Shown here: piece after piece, positions 59,930-64,000 of the stretch | Layout of the letters: every line of letters begins with the position of its first letter | Numbering within the stretch: position 1 is the stretch's first letter | Source of the DNA: Mycobacterium terramassiliense | GTDB lineage: Bacteria; Actinomycetota; Actinomycetes; Mycobacteriales; Mycobacteriaceae | Assembly: GCF_900157385.1 (NCBI RefSeq) | Contig: NZ_LT717701.1 | Coordinates: forward strand, 1,337,772-1,401,771 | DNA: 64,000 bases | Reading direction: 5' to 3' | Notes under the pieces: generated by a model | The model's database searches: none | What the model saw: only the letters and a program-made list of their open reading frames with translations | What the model was told of the DNA's origin: nothing | Program-made: the position numbers and the translations under genes

Positions 59930-60075
59930 TGACCAATCCGCCCTTCGCGCGCACCGGGGGATCGGCGTTGGTGAGCGGGGCCCGCGGCCAACACGACCAC
60001 CCGAATTTCGTTGCGGCGCCGGGCCGAACCCGCACCGGGAGGGCGCTGCCGGTGAACGGCGGCATGGTGAAGTGA
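59929..60075 (+). CDS. Possible 48-residue translationally coupled small protein
   Basis: An open frame of 48 residues (MTNPPFARTGGSALVSGARG at its start, VNGGMVK at its end). Its ATG overlaps the FadE stop (TGATG) and its TGA overlaps the Ech start (GTGA), so it fills the whole space between two operon genes with overlaps at both ends. It is rich in Gly, Arg and Ala and has no recognised domain. It may be a real small protein or a translated spacer that couples ribosomes from FadE to Ech. Confidence 0.42.
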   Translation: MTNPPFARTGGSALVSGARGQHDHPNFVAAPGRTRTGRALPVNGGMVK

Positions 60076-60887
60076 GTAAGCCCGACGAACGCGTGCTGCT
60101 GTCCGAGGATCGCGGCGGCGTGCGCACGCTGACCCTGAACCGTCCGCGGCGCAAGAACGCGATCAACCCTCAGCTGTGGCTGGCGTTGCGGGACGCCCTC
60201 GACGAGGCCGGTCGCGACCGCGGCGTGCGCGCGCTCGTCCTCACCGGTGCCGGGGGGAGCTTCTGCTCCGGCGCCGACATCTCGGTGCCCGAGGACATTC
60301 ATCCGAAATACAAGCTGCAGCGCCTGACCGACGTCGCCCTGGCCTTGCATGAGCTCCCGGTTCCGACGGTGGCCAAGGTGACCGGGGTCGCGGTCGGGGC
60401 GGGATGGAACCTGGCGCTGGGTTGCGATCTGGTGGTCGCGACGCCGGAATCCACGTTCTGTCAGATCTTTTCCAAGCGCGGCCTGTCGATCGACCTGGGT
60501 GGTTCCTGGCTGCTGCCGAAACTTGTTGGCCTGCAACAGGCCAAGCGGCTCGCGCTGCTCGCCGAGACGATCGATGCGGCCGAGGCACAAGCCCTCGACC
60601 TGGTGACCTGGGTGGTGTCCGGCGCGGAGATCGACGCGTTTGTCGAAGATCTCGCCGACCGGCTCGCGGCCGGTCCGCCGTTCGCGCTCGCCCAAACCAA
60701 GGCCCTGCTGAACGAGGGCGCCGACCGCACCATGCGCGACGCGCTGGCCAACGAGGCCCGCGCCCAAATCGGCAACTTCGCGACCGCGGACGCGGCGGCC
60801 GCCTATGCCGCCTTCGCCGACAGACGCGAGCCGTCGTTTACTGGTCGGTGGGCGTTGTCGAGATCCGACGGAGAACAAACGGAGTGA
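60072..60887 (+). CDS. Enoyl-CoA hydratase/isomerase family protein
   Basis: A 271-residue crotonase starting at GTG 60072. Oxyanion segments are FCSGADISVPE (about residues 65-75) and GVAVGAGWNLALGCD (about 105-119). The second catalytic region reads FSKRGLSIDLGGSWLLP, where isomerase-like members often have Asp instead of hydratase Glu. It is followed 2 nt later by the thiolase ATG. It should hydrate or isomerise the enoyl-CoA made by the upstream FadE. Confidence 0.92.
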   Translation: MSKPDERVLLSEDRGGVRTLTLNRPRRKNAINPQLWLALRDALDEAGRDRGVRALVLTGAGGSFCSGADISVPEDIHPKYKLQRLTDVALALHELPVPTVAKVTGVAVGAGWNLALGCDLVVATPESTFCQIFSKRGLSIDLGGSWLLPKLVGLQQAKRLALLAETIDAAEAQALDLVTWVVSGAEIDAFVEDLADRLAAGPPFALAQTKALLNEGADRTMRDALANEARAQIGNFATADAAAAYAAFADRREPSFTGRWALSRSDGEQTE

Positions 60888-60889
60888 AG

Positions 60890-62035
60890 ATGCGTGAGAC
60901 AGTCATCGTCGAGGCGGTACGGACGGCGGTAGGCAAGCGCAACGGCGGGTTGTCCGGCATGCACGCCGCCGACCTGTCCGCGGTCGTCCTCAACGAGGTG
61001 CTGGAACGCGCCGGGGTGGGCCCCGAGCTCGTCGACGACGTGATCTGGGGATGCGTCTCCCAGGTCGGCGACCAATCCAGCAACATCGGGCGCTACGCGG
61101 TCCTGGCGGCCGGCTGGCCGGAAACCATCCCCGGGACCACGGTCAACCGGGCGTGCGGTTCCAGCCAGCAGGCGCTGGATTTCGCCGTCCAGGCGGTGAT
61201 GTCGGGTCAGCAGGACGTCGTCGTCGCCGGCGGTGTGGAGGTGATGAGCCGCGTACCGCTCGGCGCGGCAAGGGCCACCGGCATGCCCTACGGCCCGAAA
61301 GTCCTTGCGCGCTATGACGACTTCTCATTCAACCAGGGCCTGTCGGCGGAGATGATCGCGAAGAAATGGGGGTTTTCCCGCGGGCAGCTCGACGAGTACT
61401 CCGCCCAGTCCCACGAGCGCGCGGCCGCCGCCCAAGACGGCGGCGCGTTCAACGAGCAGATCGTTCCCGTGTTCACCGATGACGGGGCCGTGGTCGCCGA
61501 CGAGGGTGTGCGCCGCGGGACCACCGTGGAGAAGCTGGCCGGCCTCAAGCCCGCGTTCGTCGACGACGGCGTCATCCACGCGGGCAATTCCTCGCAGATC
61601 TCCGACGGGGCGGCGGCGCTGCTCGTGACCACGTCGGAGATGGCGGTCGAGTTGGGGTTGACGCCGCTGGTGCGCTACCGCGCCGGCGCCGTCACCGGGG
61701 CGGACCCGGTGCTCATGCTCACCGGCCCCATTCCGGCGACCGAGAAGGTGCTGACCAAGGCCGGCGTCTCGCTCGCGGAGGTGGGAGTCTTCGAGGTCAA
61801 CGAGGCGTTTGCGCCGGTCCCGCTGGCCTGGCTGGCGGAAACGGGTGCGGACCCGGGCCGGACGAATCCGCTGGGCGGTGCCATCGCCCTGGGGCACCCG
61901 CTGGGCGCGTCCGGCGCGGTGCTGATGACGCGCATGGCGCACCACATGCGGGATAACGGCATCCGATACGGGCTGCAAACGATGTGCGAAGGCGGCGGCA
62001 CGGCCAACGCCACCCTGGTCGAGCTGGTCTCATAG
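60890..62035 (+). CDS. Thiolase (acetyl-CoA acyltransferase, FadA-like)
   Basis: A 381-residue thiolase. The nucleophile is C89 in NRACGSSQQAL; NEAFAPV, ALGHPLGASGA and MCEGGGTANA give the remaining catalytic His and Cys. The start is ATG 60890, with CGGAG upstream and the Ech stop 2 nt before. It completes an amidohydrolase/FadE/(small frame)/Ech/thiolase operon, a near-complete beta-oxidation turn lacking only a dedicated 3-hydroxyacyl-CoA dehydrogenase. Confidence 0.95.
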   Translation: MRETVIVEAVRTAVGKRNGGLSGMHAADLSAVVLNEVLERAGVGPELVDDVIWGCVSQVGDQSSNIGRYAVLAAGWPETIPGTTVNRACGSSQQALDFAVQAVMSGQQDVVVAGGVEVMSRVPLGAARATGMPYGPKVLARYDDFSFNQGLSAEMIAKKWGFSRGQLDEYSAQSHERAAAAQDGGAFNEQIVPVFTDDGAVVADEGVRRGTTVEKLAGLKPAFVDDGVIHAGNSSQISDGAAALLVTTSEMAVELGLTPLVRYRAGAVTGADPVLMLTGPIPATEKVLTKAGVSLAEVGVFEVNEAFAPVPLAWLAETGADPGRTNPLGGAIALGHPLGASGAVLMTRMAHHMRDNGIRYGLQTMCEGGGTANATLVELVS

Positions 62036-62087
62036 CGCTCGCTGCGCGCGGTCTCTTCTGAGACCCTTGTCACAGCGGGCAAACCAA

Positions 62088-62107
62088 CCTACTGTGTGTT
62101 CAGTAGG
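62088..62107. promoter_or_regulatory. CCTACTG-N6-CAGTAGG operator-like dyad
   Basis: Perfect 7-bp inverted arms around a 6-bp spacer, 24 bp upstream of the proposed TetR start at 62132. It overlaps an upstream in-frame GTG (62096), an argument that coding begins after it. It is the likely autoregulatory site of this TetR. Confidence 0.65.
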
Positions 62108-62131
62108 TTGATCGATCCCAGGGGAGCCCAC

Positions 62132-62746
62132 TTGTCCGTCGCCCGGCGATACGACACGCTGCTCGCCAAGGGAGAGGACCGCAAGCAGCGGATCCTCGAC
62201 GTCGCGCAGCGCCTGCTCACCCGCAACGGCTGGCGCAACACCACCCTCGCCCAGATCGCCGGCGCGGCCGGGGTCACCCCCGCGGGTCTGCTGCATCACT
62301 TCGAATCCAAGGAGCAGTTGCTGCACGCGGTGCTCGACGCCCGTGACGCCGACGACGAGTCCCACGCCGACCGGAAGGGTGATCTGCTGGTCGAGATCGC
62401 GCGGGTCGCCGATCGCTTCACGCGGGCGCCCGACATGGTCGGCACGTTCACCGTGCTGCTGATCGAGAACATCGATCCCGACGCCCCGCTACACGACCGC
62501 ATGCTGTTCAGGCAGCGCGAGGCCATCGACATCGTCGCGGAGCTCATCCGGAGCGGCCAGGCCGACAGGCGGTATCGCACCGACATAGACCCCGCCGTCA
62601 AGGCAGTAGAAATCCTCGCCTTCGTCCACGGAATGGAAACAATATGGTTGCTCGATCCTTCGATACCGCTGACCGCCGCGTTCAAGGAGTACGCGGAGGC
62701 GCTGGCACGGGACTTCGCGCCGCCGGCGACGAGCGGGACGACATGA
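62132..62746 (+). CDS. TetR-family transcriptional regulator
   Basis: A 204-residue TetR regulator from TTG 62132 (MSVARRYDTLLAKGEDRKQR), which has GGGGAG upstream. GTG 62096 would add 12 residues but would place the operator dyad inside the coding region. The helix-turn-helix runs through RILDVAQRLLTRNGW and GLLHHFESKEQLLHAVLD. It overlaps the next gene by ATGA. Its target is probably itself and the coupled 171-residue protein. The ligand is unknown. Confidence 0.9.
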   Translation: MSVARRYDTLLAKGEDRKQRILDVAQRLLTRNGWRNTTLAQIAGAAGVTPAGLLHHFESKEQLLHAVLDARDADDESHADRKGDLLVEIARVADRFTRAPDMVGTFTVLLIENIDPDAPLHDRMLFRQREAIDIVAELIRSGQADRRYRTDIDPAVKAVEILAFVHGMETIWLLDPSIPLTAAFKEYAEALARDFAPPATSGTT

Positions 62747-63258
62747 GGTACCGGCTCGACGTCGTCGCCTCCAGCGTCGTCGACGTGGTGCGGTTCGCCG
62801 GCGGCTGGCTCTTCGACCGGGCGATGGCGGGCTGGGACGTCACCGTGCTGCTGACCGACCTGGCCGACCACCCCGACACCCGGCCGCTGCAGATCGTCGG
62901 CGCCCAGACGCTCGACCTCGAAGACGCCCTGGCGGCGGTGGACTCGCGGCCCCGTCCCCAGGCCCTGGCGGCCGCGGCGGACCTGTTCGGGTGCGACTCG
63001 CGGGTGCGGCAGGGCGTGTTGCAGGCCCTCGATCACGGGGTCACGGAGGTGACGCTGTGGGGGGAGAGCTGGCCGGCCGAGCTCGATGAGAGCGTCGGGC
63101 TGGTCCAGCACCGGCTGAGCATGGCCGCGAAGATCTTCAAGGCCCAGGCGCTTGGGGCGACGGCCGCGCCGCACGGCTCGATCGGTTACATCGAAACGTT
63201 CCGTAGCGGGCTGCTGGCGGGGCCGTCGGTAGCCGCCGACCTGGTTCCCGCGAGCTAG
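62743..63258 (+). CDS. Uncharacterised protein coupled to TetR
   Basis: A 171-residue soluble protein beginning MRYRLDVVASSVVDVVRFAGGWLFDR. The ATG overlaps the TetR stop by 4 nt, so the two are made together. The mid-region holds alanine-rich helices (ALAAAADLFGCDSRV), followed by GVTEVTLWGESWPAEL. I do not recognise a catalytic motif or a named family. The coupling suggests a function tied to the signal sensed by the TetR. Confidence 0.8.
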   Translation: MRYRLDVVASSVVDVVRFAGGWLFDRAMAGWDVTVLLTDLADHPDTRPLQIVGAQTLDLEDALAAVDSRPRPQALAAAADLFGCDSRVRQGVLQALDHGVTEVTLWGESWPAELDESVGLVQHRLSMAAKIFKAQALGATAAPHGSIGYIETFRSGLLAGPSVAADLVPAS

Positions 63259-63334
63259 TCACCTCCTTCACCGTCGGCGGGGGCAGCGTCGTTTGACGAC
63301 GACCCAGCCGTGTGGAAATGTAATATTCATCTCT

Positions 63335-63349
63335 GAGAGGCTCATTCTC
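63335..63349. promoter_or_regulatory. Degenerate GAGAAT-type operator, copy F
   Basis: GAGAGG CTC ATTCTC: the right half matches the GAGAAT-N3-ATTCTC element fully and the left half in four of six bases; TGAGA and TCTCA give perfect outer symmetry. It lies 28 bp before the P450 start at 63378, the right place for a promoter-proximal operator. Confidence 0.5.
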
Positions 63350-63377
63350 ACTGCTGAGATTCGAACGGAGCGACACG

Positions 63378-64000
63378 GTGAACGACTTCGCCAACATGGA
63401 CTTCTTCCGCGGCAAAGAGCTCATCGCCGACCCCTACCCCTACTACGAGGCTCTCCGGCAGCAATGCCCGGTGACGCGGGAATCCCACCACGATGTCACG
63501 ATGATCACCGGCTGGGACGAGGCGTGCGCGGTGCTCAACGACGCCGAGACCTGGTCCTCCTGCATCTCCGTGACCGGCCCCTTTCCGGGTTTTCCGGTGC
63601 CGATCGAAGGGGACGACATCACCGAGCTGATCGAGCAGCACCGAGACGAGCTGCCGTTCAGCGACCAGCTGCCCACGCTGGATCCGCCGACCCACACCAA
63701 CCACCGCTCGCTGCTGATGCGGCTGATCACGCCGAAGCGCCTGAAGGAAAACGAGGACGCGATGTGGGCGCTCGCCGACCAGGCACTCGACGATTTCCTG
63801 GCACCCGGCCATGGCGAATGGATCAAGGGCTTTGCCGGCCCGTTCACGCTACTGGTCATCGCCGACCTGCTGGGCGTGCCGATGGAGGATCGCGACAAGT
63901 TCGTCAAGGGCATCGCCGAGCATGCGGGGGGCGGCGTAGGGGGCACCGGCAAGGAGTCGCTGTCACACAGCCCGCTGGAATTCCTCTACGGCCTTTTCTC
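63378..64000 (+). CDS. Cytochrome P450, N-terminal part
   Basis: The first 207 residues of a P450, cut by the window edge. It starts at GTG 63378 (MNDFANMDFFRGKELIADPY) with CGGAG upstream. The typical N-terminal ADPYPYYEALRQQCPV, the C-helix DPPTHTNHRSLLMRLITPKR and the F/G-region DLLGVPMEDRDKFVKG are clear; the I-helix and haem loop lie beyond the edge. A degenerate copy of the regulon operator precedes it. Confidence 0.9.
   Translation, partial: MNDFANMDFFRGKELIADPYPYYEALRQQCPVTRESHHDVTMITGWDEACAVLNDAETWSSCISVTGPFPGFPVPIEGDDITELIEQHRDELPFSDQLPTLDPPTHTNHRSLLMRLITPKRLKENEDAMWALADQALDDFLAPGHGEWIKGFAGPFTLLVIADLLGVPMEDRDKFVKGIAEHAGGGVGGTGKESLSHSPLEFLYGLF

Noticed and set aside
59865..60878. 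A 337-codon frame antisense to the Ech gene
   Set aside because: The plus-strand Ech has intact oxyanion motifs; the antisense product has none and would run against a tightly packed operon.
1..64000. tRNA, rRNA, CRISPR, phage or insertion-sequence content
   Set aside because: No cloverleaf-like or array-like repeats, integrases or transposases were seen on either strand; accessory character rests on gene content only.

Overview
The window is about 64 kb of GC-rich, densely coding actinobacterial DNA with many GTG and TTG starts and 1-4 nt start/stop overlaps. It almost certainly comes from a Mycobacterium. The evidence is a YrbE1A-type Mce permease, a mycofactocin-coupled SDR, several F420/flavin LLM oxidoreductases, a Tat-exported multicopper oxidase of the MmcO type, and many FadE, Ech, P450 and CaiB-type genes. 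The species cannot be fixed from sequence reading alone. No tRNA, rRNA, CRISPR array, insertion sequence or phage gene was seen. The region looks like a large catabolic island for lipids, alicyclic compounds and aromatics.

Layout. (1) 1-5.7 kb: the end of a split adenosylcobalamin acyl-CoA mutase (large and small subunits), an LLM oxidoreductase, a CaiB-type CoA transferase, a LysR regulator, an epimerase-like SDR and a second LLM protein. (2) 5.7-14.3 kb: a lone 2Fe-2S ferredoxin divergent from an acyl-CoA ligase/FadE/FadE/Ech operon, a hydrolase, then thiolase and the mutase chaperone GTPase MeaB, and a limonene-epoxide-hydrolase-like protein. (3) 14.4-19.3 kb: a methyltransferase, an M19 dipeptidase-like protein, an ABC1 kinase, a TetR regulator and an orphan yrbE1A paralogue. 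(4) 19.3-31 kb: a KstD-like flavoprotein and an IclR regulator diverge from an eight-gene operon. That operon holds unmistakable mhpA and mhpB (phenylpropionate ring hydroxylase and extradiol dioxygenase), another KstD-like flavoprotein, an LLM oxygenase, an SDR, a cyclase-family hydrolase and two alpha/beta hydrolases. (5) 30.9-35 kb: MmcO and three oxidoreductase or binding-protein genes on the minus strand. (6) 35.1-45.8 kb: an SDR, TetR, ferredoxin, P450, amidohydrolase, two M24 (creatinase-fold) proteins, an Ech and a tandem-fused CoA transferase. (7) 45.8-64 kb: P450 and SDR genes, a TetR regulator, several FadE genes, a Rieske oxygenase operon, an amidohydrolase/FadE/Ech/thiolase operon, a TetR pair and the start of another P450.

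The strongest unexplained signal is a shared operator. The 15-bp palindrome GAGAAT-N3-ATTCTC occurs perfectly five times (6445, 11665, 48814, 49664, 57004) and once in degenerate form (63335), each time in a promoter region. It links the lone ferredoxin, the ligase/FadE operon, thiolase-MeaB, a P450-SDR-SDR operon, a TetR gene with its divergent FadE, and the Rieske operon. The TetR protein at 48892-49608 has one copy in its own divergent promoter and is the best candidate regulator. The arrangement suggests an uncharacterised catabolic regulon: oxygenase attack, CoA activation, beta-oxidation with heteromeric FadE pairs, thiolysis and possibly a B12-dependent rearrangement. The substrate is unknown. 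A second TetR unit uses a TCAAGCGCTTGA-centred operator, and IclR and TetR genes elsewhere have their own palindromes.
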